Notes: generated from the letters alone by a model not told the origin. Counted from the first letter of the stretch, positions 27,756-37,559 are shown. The stretch is DNA of 64,000 nucleotides from Oscillospiraceae bacterium (GCA_031261325.1 JAISKH010000063.1:26818-90817); one strand, 5' to 3'. A program made the numbers and translations.

Positions 27756-28810
27756 GGTTGACGTCCCTCCCCCGTTGCTTTCTTTGAGGGTATAAGCCGC
27801 GACAAAATCGTCTTAAACCGCGCGTTATTCGTCGTGAGCATCACGATAATCAGCACGATTGCGTATACCAACATGCGGTAGTCGTTAAACCCGCGCAGCA
27901 TCTCCGGCAGGATTGTAATCACGGTCGCCGCAATAACCGAGCCGCGAATGTTTCCCAGTCCGCCGAGCACCACGTAAACCAGAATCAAAATTGACGTGTT
28001 AAAGTTGAACTTTGTCGCGACAATAGTTGAGAAATTCATCGCGTACAGCGTCCCCGCGGCGCCCGCGAGCGCGGCTGACGTTACAAACGCCATGAGCTTG
28101 TACTTCGTAATCGGGATACCCACGCTCTCTGCGGCAATGCGGTTGTCGCGTATCGCCATTATCGCCCGCCCCGAGCGGCTTTTCACGAGGTTCATCACGA
28201 TGAACAGCGTGACCAATACGAGCACAAAGCCCGTCGTAAACGTGGACAGCTTCGGTATGCCCGCAATACCCATCGGACCGTTGATTATAACGCGCCCGCC
28301 CTCTTCAAGCTTCAGCGCGTCGGCGGAGGTCAGGAAGCTGAACCGCAGTCCGCGGCTGTCAACGCCGACGCACAGGCAGGTAATCAGGTTCTTGATAATC
28401 TCGCCGAACGCCAGCGTTACAATCGCGAGATAGTCGCCGTTCAGCCGCAGGACGGGCACCCCGATAAGGAACCCCGCGATACCCGCGCACAGCGCGCCGA
28501 TGACCATACCCACAACGAGCCGAACGGGTCCGAACGCAATCATGTTCTGTAGGCTTATGCACGCGACGACGCCCGAAAACGCGCCGACACTCATAAAGCT
28601 CGCGTGCCCGAGCGAAAGCTCGCCCAGTACGCCGACCGTGAGGTTAAGCGAAATTGCCATTACAACATAAGCGCAAATGGGCACAAGCTGACCACGCAGC
28701 GTCGCGCTTATATTCCCGCTCATCGCAAGCCCCTGAACCACGACGAACGCGACTATAACAAGCGCGTAAGTGGAAACGGTCTTGCGCGTGGATTTCTGCA
28801 TTTTAAGCAT
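27752..28810 (-). CDS. livM: branched-chain amino acid ABC transporter, permease LivM
   Basis: A 352-residue inner-membrane permease with about nine hydrophobic segments and the family motifs GHASFMSVGAFSG, NGDYLAIVTLAFGEI and RAIMAIRDNRIAAESVGI. It forms the translocation channel with LivH. It lies 9 bases after livH and overlaps livG. Confidence 0.96.
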   Translation of the reverse strand: MLKMQKSTRKTVSTYALVIVAFVVVQGLAMSGNISATLRGQLVPICAYVVMAISLNLTVGVLGELSLGHASFMSVGAFSGVVACISLQNMIAFGPVRLVVGMVIGALCAGIAGFLIGVPVLRLNGDYLAIVTLAFGEIIKNLITCLCVGVDSRGLRFSFLTSADALKLEEGGRVIINGPMGIAGIPKLSTFTTGFVLVLVTLFIVMNLVKSRSGRAIMAIRDNRIAAESVGIPITKYKLMAFVTSAALAGAAGTLYAMNFSTIVATKFNFNTSILILVYVVLGGLGNIRGSVIAATVITILPEMLRGFNDYRMLVYAIVLIIVMLTTNNARFKTILSRLIPSKKATGEGRQP

Positions 28811-28819
28811 GACGCAACC

Positions 28820-29701
28820 TCATACTTTCTCTTGTACCTGCTTGCCTAATAACCCCGCGGGCTTGACAAGCAGGATAACGATGAGCACGACAAAGACAAT
28901 AGCGTCGGATAACTGCGTGGACACATACGCCTTGCCGAATATCTCGATTATGCCGAGCAAAATTCCGCCGAGCATCGCCCCGGGAATTGACCCGATACCG
29001 CCGAATACCGCCGCCGTAAACGCCTTTATGCCGGGCATCGAGCCCGTCGTCGGCATCAGCGTCGGATACATGGAACACAGCAGAACGCCCGCAATCGCCG
29101 CGAGCGCGGAACCAATCGCAAAGGTCATTGAAATAGTGGCGTTCACGTTTATGCCCATCAGCTGCGCCGCGCCCTTATCCTCGCTGCAAGCGCGCATCGC
29201 CTTGCCCATCTTTGTGCGCCCCGTGAACCACGTTAAGCCGAGCATGATGACGATACACGTCGCAACTGTGACAATCGCGATTGCGGAAATTGAGAGCTGT
29301 CCGCCGAACAGCTTCAGCGACTTGTCTCCCACAACGGAGCGAAACACCTTGGGGTTAGACGTCCACATTAGCTGCGCCGCGTTCTGTAAAAAATAGCTCA
29401 TGCCGATAGCCGTAATGAGCACCGCGAGCGACGAAGCCGAGCGCAGCGGCTTGTAAGCAAGCCGTTCAATAATAACCCCGAGCAGCGTGCATACGAGCAT
29501 CGCGACAAGAACGCCCAAAACGACGGGCAGCTCATACCGCGAGGCGATGAAGAAGCAAGCATACGCGCCCACCATGATAACGTCTCCGTGGGCAAAGTTC
29601 AACATTTTCGCAATACCGTAAACCATAGTGTAGCCCAGGGCGATGATGGCGTAAATACTGCCCAAGCTGATACCGCTGATAAGATGAGATAAAAAGGACA
29701 T
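28820..29701 (-). CDS. livH: branched-chain amino acid ABC transporter, permease LivH
   Basis: A 293-residue permease with about eight membrane segments and the LivH motifs LNFAHGDVIMVGAY and RACSEDKGAAQLMGI. The ATG at 29699-29701 has GGGAGG 8 bases upstream; an in-frame GTG at 29710 lies against that site and is unlikely to be used. Confidence 0.95.
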   Translation of the reverse strand: MSFLSHLISGISLGSIYAIIALGYTMVYGIAKMLNFAHGDVIMVGAYACFFIASRYELPVVLGVLVAMLVCTLLGVIIERLAYKPLRSASSLAVLITAIGMSYFLQNAAQLMWTSNPKVFRSVVGDKSLKLFGGQLSISAIAIVTVATCIVIMLGLTWFTGRTKMGKAMRACSEDKGAAQLMGINVNATISMTFAIGSALAAIAGVLLCSMYPTLMPTTGSMPGIKAFTAAVFGGIGSIPGAMLGGILLGIIEIFGKAYVSTQLSDAIVFVVLIVILLVKPAGLLGKQVQEKV

Positions 29702-29745
29702 ACCGAACACCTCCCTGTTAAAAATATCGCGCGAAAATCAAAGCG

Positions 29746-29778
29746 GGGAGGGTTGCCAATACACATGACAGCCCTCCC
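29746..29778 (-). terminator. hairpin between livK and livH, likely partial terminator
   Basis: Arms GGGAGGG (29746-29752) and CCCTCCC (29772-29778). Such a hairpin after the binding-protein gene often keeps the binding protein more abundant than the membrane subunits. Confidence 0.6.
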
Positions 29779-29809
29779 TTTTTCAGATGCAAGGGCGGAA
29801 AGCTATCGC

Positions 29810-31027
29810 TTAGTCCAGACCCACATAGCTGCCGTTTTCGATGACCGTGCCCTTAGGTCCCTTGGTAACTTGTCCGTTCGCGCTCCAAGTCATGTCGTCG
29901 CCGGTGATACCGTCAAAGCTCATGCTCGTAAACTGCGCAACCAGAATGTCGTTGATGTCGGACGCGCTGAGGTCGCTCGTCGCGCCGCCGGACTTAATCG
30001 CCTGATAAATCGCGTAAATGCAGTCGTAGCCGTCGGCGGCGAACTGATTCGGAACCTCGCCGTATACCGACTTATACTTCTCAACAAAGCTCACGGTGCG
30101 CTCGTCGGTCGAGTCCGCGTTGAACGGGGTCAATAGGATAACGCCCTCGGCAAGCTCCTTGTTAAAGCCCTCAAGCGTCAGGATACCGTCCATGCCGTCA
30201 ACGCCGAAATACTTCGTGACGTAGTCCATCGACTTCGCCTGTTGGAAAATCAACGAAGCGGGCGTGTAATACATCGGCAGGAATATCAAATCCGCGCCGT
30301 TGTTCTTCGCGTCCGCGAGTTGAACGGAGAAGTCCTGCTGGCTGTCCTCGGTGAACGTCGTCGAGGACACGATGTCAAGTCCAAGCTCGGCGGCTTTGAT
30401 TCTGAAGGTGTCATAAATGCCCGTGGAATATACGTCGTCATTCTTGTAGATAACGGCAATCTTCGTGCCGAGCTGTTGGTCGCTGATATACTGCGCGGAA
30501 GCGGAGCCTTGGTTCGGGTCCGCGAAGCACATCTGGAACACGTTATTCTTGCCCTCCGTAACCGCGACGGCGGAAGCCGACGGCGTTATGGCAAAGATGC
30601 GGTCCGCGTCGTTCTCAACGCTCGTCGCAACGCCGGGCGTACTCGTAACGGAGCCGAGCGAGATTTGCATACCCCAGTCCTTGAGTGTGTTGTAGGCGTT
30701 GACCGCCTTTTCCGCGTCGTGCTCGTCGTCCTGATAGTTCAGCTCAAACTGCACGTCGCCGAGCGCGTTAATCTCTTCCACCGCGATTTGCGCGCCGTTG
30801 CGTGCCGCCTGACCGTAGATTGCCGCGCCGCCCGTCAGCGGACCCGTGCCGCCGATTTTGAATGCTGCGGCTGCGGGAGCTTCCGGCGCCGCGCTCGCTT
30901 CACCCGCGGGTGCGGCGGACGGTTCGCCGGCGGGTGCGCTGCTCGGGTTTGCGGAGCCGCTGTCGCCGCAAGCCGCCAGTGCCGCTAACATCATAACGGC
31001 GAGTAGAATACACAGTAACTTTTTCAT
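29810..31027 (-). CDS. livK: branched-chain amino acid ABC transporter, substrate-binding lipoprotein
   Basis: A 405-residue extracellular lipoprotein. The signal peptide ends in LAALAAC with lipid-anchor C20, then a 35-residue A/P/S/G-rich tether, then a type I periplasmic-binding fold (FKIGGTGPLTGGAAIYG, VNAYNTLKDWG, FGVDGMDG, AADGYDCIYA). It captures leucine, isoleucine, valine or a related ligand for LivHM. Strong AAGGAGG ribosome binding site and a near-consensus promoter upstream; first gene of the operon. Confidence 0.95.
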   Translation of the reverse strand: MKKLLCILLAVMMLAALAACGDSGSANPSSAPAGEPSAAPAGEASAAPEAPAAAAFKIGGTGPLTGGAAIYGQAARNGAQIAVEEINALGDVQFELNYQDDEHDAEKAVNAYNTLKDWGMQISLGSVTSTPGVATSVENDADRIFAITPSASAVAVTEGKNNVFQMCFADPNQGSASAQYISDQQLGTKIAVIYKNDDVYSTGIYDTFRIKAAELGLDIVSSTTFTEDSQQDFSVQLADAKNNGADLIFLPMYYTPASLIFQQAKSMDYVTKYFGVDGMDGILTLEGFNKELAEGVILLTPFNADSTDERTVSFVEKYKSVYGEVPNQFAADGYDCIYAIYQAIKSGGATSDLSASDINDILVAQFTSMSFDGITGDDMTWSANGQVTKGPKGTVIENGSYVGLD

Positions 31028-31079
31028 AAATTGCCTCCTTGTAATTATATAATGACACTAAGTCACGTAATAAATACAT

Positions 31080-31108
31080 ATTATATAGTGTGCGCGCCAA
31101 AGTTACAA
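31080..31108 (-). promoter_or_regulatory. sigma-A promoter of the liv operon
   Basis: On the minus strand: TTGTAA (31103-31108), 17-base spacer, TATAAT (31080-31085), about 55 bases upstream of livK. Confidence 0.8.
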
Positions 31109-31236
31109 GTCATTACCTACTAATATTTTGCAATAATTTCGCCCGCGCGTCAATCCGTTTTCCGTCATTAAGCACAAAATACGACGCTCCGCGCGCCGCC
31201 AAACCCGCTGTTTAAGGGCAAAATCCGCATAAAACG

Positions 31237-31268
31237 AAACCGCTCACGGGTTAACCCGTGAGCGGTTT
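31237..31268 (-). terminator. terminator after the 140-aa gene
   Basis: A perfect 32-base palindrome (14-bp stem, 4-base loop) with T-rich ends, just past the stop of the gene at 31296-31718. Confidence 0.85.
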
Positions 31269-31295
31269 TCATCTCGCGTTTCGCTCCGCCGACCG

Positions 31296-31718
31296 TTACT
31301 GCGCGTCGGGGGGACGGCGGCAGCTCTCCAGTAATTGCCGCACCTCGTCGGGCGTTGCGTCTATTGAGCTGTCAAGCTCCTCGCCCAGCTCGAACACCAC
31401 GACGAATTTGTCCAGACAGTCGTTCATCGTCACTTTTTTGAGAATACCGTCCGACACGTAACGCGCTTTGTTCAGCTCTCTCAGCTTGTCGCTCAGTTGG
31501 GCGAAGCCGTAAATAACGCGGAGTGACGTGCTCGTGAAGCTAAGGCTCCTTGCGAACTTTTCCCGCATGTTTATCACAACCCCGACCTCGGATATTCCGC
31601 CCCCCGCGAAGATTCCGTCCTCCCGCACAATCCTGAAGCGCGTGGGGTCGAAATAGTCGCCGAGCTTCGGTATAGTCGCGCCCGCCGCGACCTCGTCGTT
31701 TGCGTTATCCCGCGCCAT
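31296..31718 (-). CDS. 140-residue protein, unknown function
   Basis: A soluble protein starting MARDNANDEVAAGATIPKLG, chosen because GGGAGG sits 7 bases upstream (two nearer upstream ATG/GTG codons are too close to that site). The middle (FDPTRFRIVREDG, NMREKFARSLSFTSTSLRVI) is amphipathic with no membrane segment or metal motif; the C-terminus is acidic then basic. No family is recognised. It lies 64 bases downstream of oppA on the same strand and ahead of a terminator, so it may be the last gene of the peptide-transport operon. Confidence 0.65.
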   Translation of the reverse strand: MARDNANDEVAAGATIPKLGDYFDPTRFRIVREDGIFAGGGISEVGVVINMREKFARSLSFTSTSLRVIYGFAQLSDKLRELNKARYVSDGILKKVTMNDCLDKFVVVFELGEELDSSIDATPDEVRQLLESCRRPPDAQ

Positions 31719-31782
31719 CGTCATACCTCCCGTCACTACTATAATAATGTATCGCTATCTCACTACATTACGCGCTTCCCGA

Positions 31783-33462
31783 CTATTTATCAATGTCGCC
31801 AGTCTTGAAGTCGAAGCCGCCCATTGTCGCCGGTTTGTAGCCCGAAATCGCGGGGTTAATCAGGTAAATGCTCTCCGTTATGAACAGCGGGCAGATAACC
31901 GTGTCGTCCGTGACGAGTATTCGCTCCGCCGCTTTGAGAATGTCCTCGCGCTTCTGCGGGTCAAGCTCGCCCGCGGACTGCGCCATGAGCGCGTTGTACT
32001 CGTCATTGCTCCACTCAACGTCGTTCTGCGAGTTGCCGAGACGGTACATGTCGAGCCATGTTGCGGGGTCGTTGTAGTCGCCCGTCCATTGGTGGCGCGA
32101 GAGTTGCAATTCGCCGTTGCGTCTTGAGTTGACGTAAACCTCATACTCCATTGCGTTCAGCGACACGTCCACGCCGAGATTCGTTTTCCATTGCGCCTGC
32201 AACGCCTGCGCAACGTCCGCCTCGTAGCTCATCGAGGGATATGTATACGTTATCGGCGGCAGACCCGCGCCGTCGGGATAACCCGCTTCCGCGAGCAGAG
32301 CCTTTGCCGCTTCGACGTTCTCTTCCAGCAGCGTGTCCTGAACGTCCGCCCAGCGTCTGCCGTCCACCTTACTCTTGTACCCGCTCGCAACAAACGTCGT
32401 GCTCGGAATCTTCGAGTTGCCGAGAATGTCGCATATGCCCTGACGGTCCACGGCGAGGGCGAACGCCTGACGCACGCGCACGTCGTCAAACGGTGCCTGG
32501 TTGATGTTGAACAGGATATAGTTCGTCACAAGAACCTCCGCCTTGTCCAAATCGGGCTTGCCCGCGTATTGGTCCTGCACGTAGTACGGCGCGCCGGGGA
32601 ATACGTCAATCTCGCCCGTGCTGTATGCCGACGTTTTGGACTGGTCGTCGTTCATAAACTTGTATATAACCGTGTCGTAATGCACATTTTCTTTCTTTGA
32701 ATAGTACTCGTTCGGAATAAATGTAATCGACTGCCCCGGGACGCGCTCGGACAGGTGGAACGGACCGTTGCCGAGGTTTTTCGCGGGGTCGAGGTCCCAA
32801 GCTTCGTCCTCCTTCGTCGCGTACTTGACGCTGGACGGTCTGTAAACGGGCAGTATTACATAGTCCAAGAAGTTCGCGTATGGGCTGTCGAGATAGAACT
32901 TAATTGTATAGTCGTCCGTCAACTCAACGCCGATGTCGTCAATCGAGCCTTCGCCGAAGAACGCTTCCTCCGCGCCCTTAATCATGAAGAGCGAGTCCAC
33001 GTACCACGAGCCTGTCTCGGGGTCAAGCGCGCGCGTAATCGTGTTCAGGAAGTCCGCCGACGTGACGGGGCTTCCGTCCGACCACTTGCCGTCGGGATTG
33101 AGGTTGAACGTCCACTCCGTGCCGTCCTCATTCGTCTCCCACGATAATGCCGCCGCCGGAATCGTCGTGCCCGTCGGGTCGTAATCGACAAGTCCCTCAA
33201 GGCAATAGGACTGCAAACCGAAGTATACGTAAGCCGTCGCGCCCGCGGGGTCATACTCGCCGTTTTCCGGTTGCTCCGCAATGATTATGGACTTGTTGCC
33301 GCTTACCGCCGCGCTCGGTTCGCTCGGCGAGCTTGGGCTTCCCGCGCTGCTTGGCTGAACGGGCGCGCTGGGACTATTCGTCGTACCGCCGCCGCACGCG
33401 GCTATGCCGACAATCAACACAATACACAAAATAATGGATACCGCACCTTTTAACTTGCTCAT
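31783..33462 (-). CDS. oppA: oligopeptide ABC transporter, substrate-binding lipoprotein (family 5)
   Basis: A 559-residue extracellular lipoprotein with lipid-anchor C23 (GIAAC) followed by a short S/P-rich tether. The family 5 signature is clear: LSWETNEDGTEWTFNLNPDGKWSDG, PVTSADF, FNINQAPFDDVRVRQAFALAVDR. It binds peptides (or a similar ligand) and delivers them to OppBC. The ATG is chosen for AAAGGGG upstream. It is the last transporter gene here, after the ATPases, not first as in many operons. Confidence 0.92.
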   Translation of the reverse strand: MSKLKGAVSIILCIVLIVGIAACGGGTTNSPSAPVQPSSAGSPSSPSEPSAAVSGNKSIIIAEQPENGEYDPAGATAYVYFGLQSYCLEGLVDYDPTGTTIPAAALSWETNEDGTEWTFNLNPDGKWSDGSPVTSADFLNTITRALDPETGSWYVDSLFMIKGAEEAFFGEGSIDDIGVELTDDYTIKFYLDSPYANFLDYVILPVYRPSSVKYATKEDEAWDLDPAKNLGNGPFHLSERVPGQSITFIPNEYYSKKENVHYDTVIYKFMNDDQSKTSAYSTGEIDVFPGAPYYVQDQYAGKPDLDKAEVLVTNYILFNINQAPFDDVRVRQAFALAVDRQGICDILGNSKIPSTTFVASGYKSKVDGRRWADVQDTLLEENVEAAKALLAEAGYPDGAGLPPITYTYPSMSYEADVAQALQAQWKTNLGVDVSLNAMEYEVYVNSRRNGELQLSRHQWTGDYNDPATWLDMYRLGNSQNDVEWSNDEYNALMAQSAGELDPQKREDILKAAERILVTDDTVICPLFITESIYLINPAISGYKPATMGGFDFKTGDIDK

Positions 33463-33557
33463 AAATATCCCCTTTCTTTCCGCCGCCCTTTCGCGGCAAT
33501 GTGTCCCCGTCATTTTCATTCTCGCTTCCTCCTTTGACCTACCGTTTGCGTGTGGTT

Positions 33558-34577
33558 TTATGAAAAAATAGCTTCCTCGGGGGTTTTCCCCGCGCGGCTA
33601 TATTCCATCATTTTGCTCGGCGCGTACAATCCGCAGGCAATTTTCCTGCCCTCGTAGTCGTAAGCCTCGGGCTTCTTTTGCGTACATTCGGGCATAGCAT
33701 ACGCGCATCTGCCCGCGAACGGGCACCCCGTCGGTAAACTAATCGGACTCGGAATCTCGCCCTCGAGTATCACGCGCTTTTTCAGCTTTGAAAGCTTCGG
33801 GTCTGGTATCGGCGCGGCGGACACGAGTGCCCGCGTGTATGGGTGAAGCGGTCGCCCGTACACGTCGTCGGACGCGCCGTATTCAACCAAGCTGCCGAGA
33901 TACAGCACGCCGATTCTGTGGCTGATGTGGTGCACCATGCCCAAGTCGTGGGCGATAAACAGATAGCTTATGCCGTTCTCGCGCTGAATTTTCTCCAGCA
34001 GGTTCACAATCTGCGCCTGAATCGACACGTCAAGCGCCGAAATCGGCTCGTCGCAAACAATAAAGTCGGGTTGCAGCGCGAGTGTCCGCGCAATGCCGAT
34101 TCTCTGCCGCTGTCCGCCGGAGAACTCATGCGGGTACCGCCGCACGTGGTCGGGCTTCAACCCCACAGTCTCAATCAGGTCGCGAACCTTAGCCTTGCGC
34201 TCGTTCGGCGTGCCGAGCTTGTGGATAATCATCGGCTCCTCAATAATGTCGCCGATTGTCAGGCGCGGATTCAGCGACGCGTATGGGTCCTGAAATATCA
34301 TCTGCATTCTGCGCCGCATCGGCAGCATCGCCCGCCGCGACAGCTTCGTAATGTCCTCGCCGTCGAATATGATGTTGCCCGCCGTCGGCTCGTATATTTT
34401 CAGCATTGTGCGCCCCATCGTGCTTTTGCCGCACCCCGACTCGCCGACGATGCCGAGCGTTTCACCGCGAGCGACGGACAGCGTTACACCGTTCACCGCG
34501 TAGACCTTTTTTCCGCCACTAAGCGGGAAATACTTTGACATACTGTTCAGCTCGACAAGCGGTTTCCCCGTCATCAT
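33558..34577 (-). CDS. oppF: oligopeptide ABC transporter, ATP-binding protein OppF
   Basis: A 339-residue ATPase. Walker A GESGCGKST, signature FSGGQRQRIGIARTL, Walker B FIVCDEPISALDVS and the C-terminal cysteine-rich oligo_HPY extension (TGCPFAGRCAYAMPEC) typical of OppF/DppF. The start overlaps the oppD stop by 4 bases (ATGA). Confidence 0.95.
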   Translation of the reverse strand: MMTGKPLVELNSMSKYFPLSGGKKVYAVNGVTLSVARGETLGIVGESGCGKSTMGRTMLKIYEPTAGNIIFDGEDITKLSRRAMLPMRRRMQMIFQDPYASLNPRLTIGDIIEEPMIIHKLGTPNERKAKVRDLIETVGLKPDHVRRYPHEFSGGQRQRIGIARTLALQPDFIVCDEPISALDVSIQAQIVNLLEKIQRENGISYLFIAHDLGMVHHISHRIGVLYLGSLVEYGASDDVYGRPLHPYTRALVSAAPIPDPKLSKLKKRVILEGEIPSPISLPTGCPFAGRCAYAMPECTQKKPEAYDYEGRKIACGLYAPSKMMEYSRAGKTPEEAIFS

Positions 34578-35605
34578 AAATCCCCCTTTCCCAAAACCTC
34601 TTCGTACCTGTCCGCGCAGTACTGCCAGCAGCGGCACTTGTGCGTGTCCGAAAGCCGCGTCGTCAGCGGGTCATACAGTGTGCAAATCTCCATCGTCTCG
34701 GTGCACCGCGGCGCGAACGGACAGCCCGACTTCCACGTCAGCAAATCCGGCGGCGTGCCCGGGATAGGCTTCAGCGGCTCTTTCCTGTCGCTGTCGGAGT
34801 TCGATATGCTGTTCAGCAAGCCCTTTGTGTAAGGGTGCGCCGCGCTATAGAATATCTCGTCCGTGCCGCCCTCCTCAACGATGTTCCCGCCGTACATAAT
34901 GCTGATTCGGTCGCACATCGAAGCGACGACGCCGAGGTCATGCGTTATCAGTATGACGCCCGTTTCCGACGTTTTGGTGCAATCCTTAATTAAGTCGAGT
35001 ATCTGCGCCTGAACCGTAACGTCAAGCGCCGTCGTCGGCTCGTCCGCAATTACAAGCTTGGGGTTACAGGCGAGCGCGATTGCGATAATAATCCTCTGCC
35101 GCATTCCGCCGGAGAACTCGAACGGATACTGCTTAAGTCGGCTCTCGGGCGACGGTATGCCCACCATGTCCATAAGCTTAATCGCCCGCTCGTTTACCTC
35201 TTTCCTGCCGCATTTTTCGTGGCACAGAATCGCTTCCGTTATCTGCCTGCCGATTGTGAGCACGGGGTTGAGGTATGACATGGGGTCCTGAAATATCATG
35301 CCGATGTCCTTGCCGCGAATGGCGCGCATCTTCGCGTCGTATGCTTTCTTCTTTCCGCGCGTGTCCAAGCCCGAGGGCGTAATGTCGCGGTCGTCGAAAT
35401 TGATTGTCCCGCTGACGACGCGCCCGTTGTCCGCAAGCAGTCCCATGAGCGACAGCATACCGACGCTTTTGCCCGAGCCTGATTCGCCGACGATACCGAG
35501 AATCTCGCCCTTTTCGACCGTGTAGTCAATGCCGCGAACGGCTTTAACGGTGCCCTGCTCCGTCTTAAATTCCGTCGTCAACCCTCTTATTTCAAGTAAG
35601 CTCAT
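34574..35605 (-). CDS. oppD: oligopeptide ABC transporter, ATP-binding protein OppD
   Basis: A 343-residue ATPase partner of OppF. Walker A GESGSGKSV, MIFQDPMSYLNP, signature FSGGMRQRIIIAIAL, Walker B LVIADEPTTALDVT and the cysteine-bearing C-terminal segment (SGCPFAPRCTETMEIC). AGGGGG ribosome binding site; 12 bases after oppC. Confidence 0.95.
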   Translation of the reverse strand: MSLLEIRGLTTEFKTEQGTVKAVRGIDYTVEKGEILGIVGESGSGKSVGMLSLMGLLADNGRVVSGTINFDDRDITPSGLDTRGKKKAYDAKMRAIRGKDIGMIFQDPMSYLNPVLTIGRQITEAILCHEKCGRKEVNERAIKLMDMVGIPSPESRLKQYPFEFSGGMRQRIIIAIALACNPKLVIADEPTTALDVTVQAQILDLIKDCTKTSETGVILITHDLGVVASMCDRISIMYGGNIVEEGGTDEIFYSAAHPYTKGLLNSISNSDSDRKEPLKPIPGTPPDLLTWKSGCPFAPRCTETMEICTLYDPLTTRLSDTHKCRCWQYCADRYEEVLGKGDL

Positions 35606-35617
35606 GGCGCGTCCCCC

Positions 35618-36535
35618 TTATCGTTTGGATTTAGGGTCCAAAGCCCTGCCGAGACCCTCTCCGACGAAGTTGAAAGCGAAAATCGTTATGCAAATCGCGA
35701 GCATGGGGTAAACCGTCTGCATCGGGTAAACCTCAATGAGCGCACGCGCGTCCTGCGCGAGAGTGCCCCAACTCGCCAGCGGAGCCGATATGCCGATTCC
35801 GAGGAAGCTCAACCACGCCTCCGTGAATATCGCCTGTGGCACCATGAACGTAACCGTGACGATAATCGGACCCATCGCGTTCAGTATCAGGTGCTTCAGC
35901 AGTATCCGCTTGCCGCTCGCGCCGAGAACGAACGCCGCCATCGTGAACTCCTGCTCTTTAAGGCTAAGCACCTCCTGCCGCACGATACGCGCCATCTCAA
36001 TCCAGCTCGAAATGGATATACCAATCATCACGCTCGTAACGCTCGCGCCGAACAGCAGCATAATCAGCACCACATACAGCATCGACGGCACGGAATAAAT
36101 TATATCGACGACGCGCATCATCATCATATCGACCTTGCCGCCCGCGTAACCCGAGATACCGCCGTAAATTGTGCCGAACGCCAGATTGATAACCGCCGCG
36201 ACAAGACCGACCATCAAGCTGATTCGCGCTCCGTACAGGATTCGGACGAATATGTCCCTGCCGAACTTGTCGGTGCCGAACCAATGCTGCGCGCTCGCGC
36301 TCATGTTCCGCGCCGAGGGGTCCTGCGTCTCGTATGAGTAACGAACCATCATCGGTCCGAATATCGCGAGCGCGATAACCACGAGAAGCACAATGCCGCT
36401 GACAAGCGCGCGCTTGTTCTTCTTGAAGTTCTTCCAAGCCGCCTGCAAAAACGTCTGACTTTCAACCGCAATCATCTCATCGTTCTTTTCCTCGCGGCTT
36501 AACTTCCTGAAAAGTCTCTCCCGTTCCTCATTCAT
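35618..36535 (-). CDS. oppC: oligopeptide ABC transporter, permease OppC
   Basis: A 305-residue permease with an N-terminal cytoplasmic segment of about 45 residues, six membrane helices and the coupling motif EMARIVRQEVLSLKEQEFTMAA. The OppC-type signature GTDKFGRDIFVRILYGARISL is present. The ATG follows AAGGAGG with an 8-base spacer. The channel partner of OppB. Confidence 0.94.
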   Translation of the reverse strand: MNEERERLFRKLSREEKNDEMIAVESQTFLQAAWKNFKKNKRALVSGIVLLVVIALAIFGPMMVRYSYETQDPSARNMSASAQHWFGTDKFGRDIFVRILYGARISLMVGLVAAVINLAFGTIYGGISGYAGGKVDMMMMRVVDIIYSVPSMLYVVLIMLLFGASVTSVMIGISISSWIEMARIVRQEVLSLKEQEFTMAAFVLGASGKRILLKHLILNAMGPIIVTVTFMVPQAIFTEAWLSFLGIGISAPLASWGTLAQDARALIEVYPMQTVYPMLAICITIFAFNFVGEGLGRALDPKSKR

Positions 36536-36548
36536 CAATGCGCCCTCC

Positions 36549-37466
36549 TTATCTCGAATTTTTAATTCTCGGGTCCACGAAAGAGCAAATCAAATCCGCC
36601 AAGAGGTTGCAGACTATAATGATTCCTCCGATGAAAATCGTGATGCCCATGACAAGCGTGTAGTCGTGGTTCGTAATCGCGTTGACAAACTCCTTGCCGA
36701 TACCGGGTATGGTGTACAGGTTCTCGATAACGACGCTGCCCGTCAGCAGGAACGCCACCATCGGTCCCATATACGTAATCACGGGGAGCAGCGCGTTCTT
36801 CAGTATGTGCCTGAACGTAATGACCCGCGCGCTCAAGCCCTTAGCCCGCGCCATGGTCACGTAATCCTGCTTCATGACCTCCTCAAAGCTGCTCTGCGTA
36901 AGCCGCGCGACGGCGGAAATCGGGTAAAGCCCCTGCGCGATTGCCGGCAAAACAAAGTGCATCGGCGTCGCGAGTCCCAGAATCGGGAACCACCGCAGCT
37001 GCACGCCGAAGATAATCATTAGCAGCAGCGCGATTATGAAGTTCGGGACGCTGACCCCGAGCGTCAAGCCGGACAGCCATATGCCCTTGATGAAGTTGCT
37101 TCTCGTCCGCGCCATGAGAATCCCGATTCCGACCCCGATAACGAGCGTCATGCAAAACGTCACAAGTCCCAGCCGCATCGTCGGTCCGATTGAGTTCGCG
37201 ATTATGTCCGAAACGTTTGTCCCGACTTTTTTGTAGGACATTCCGAGGTCGCCGCGCAGCAGGTTCGCGCAATAGATGAAGAATTGCTGTACGGGCGGCT
37301 TGTCAAGTCCGTACTTCGCCTCCATCTTTTCCAGCACCGCGCCGGTGACGTTCTTGGACTGAAGCGGACTGCCCGGCATGAGCTTTGTCATCGTAAACGT
37401 AATCGCGACCAAAACGAACAATGTCACCAATCCGATGCCGAGTCTCTGCAAAACGTACTTCACCAT
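36549..37466 (-). CDS. oppB: oligopeptide ABC transporter, permease OppB
   Basis: A 305-residue permease with six membrane segments; MVKYVLQRLGIGLVTLFVL at the N-terminus, DLGMSYKKVGTNVSDII and the coupling motif QSSFEEVMKQDYVTMARAKG mark OppB/DppB. The ATG at 37464-37466 has GGGAGG upstream; a longer frame to 37589 would run back through the leader terminator and is rejected. First gene of the operon. Confidence 0.95.
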   Translation of the reverse strand: MVKYVLQRLGIGLVTLFVLVAITFTMTKLMPGSPLQSKNVTGAVLEKMEAKYGLDKPPVQQFFIYCANLLRGDLGMSYKKVGTNVSDIIANSIGPTMRLGLVTFCMTLVIGVGIGILMARTRSNFIKGIWLSGLTLGVSVPNFIIALLLMIIFGVQLRWFPILGLATPMHFVLPAIAQGLYPISAVARLTQSSFEEVMKQDYVTMARAKGLSARVITFRHILKNALLPVITYMGPMVAFLLTGSVVIENLYTIPGIGKEFVNAITNHDYTLVMGITIFIGGIIIVCNLLADLICSFVDPRIKNSR

Positions 37467-37529
37467 AACGAACCCTCCCTGCTTCTTCCGTCTCTCGCGT
37501 CGGCTTACCGCGGCTGCCGCTAAAACAAA

Positions 37530-37559
37530 AAAGACGCTAAAATCACTTTTAGCGTCTTT
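37530..37559 (-). terminator. leader terminator (attenuator) before oppB
   Basis: A perfect 13-bp stem (AAAGACGCTAAAA arms) with a 4-base loop and a TTTTTTG tail in the minus direction, 64 bases before the oppB start and downstream of the promoter. It would end transcription before the operon unless bypassed. Confidence 0.75.

Noticed and set aside
29746..29778. Hairpin after livK as a complete terminator that splits the liv operon
   Set aside because: The stem is only 7 bp and livHMGF have no promoter of their own that I can see, so partial termination is more likely.
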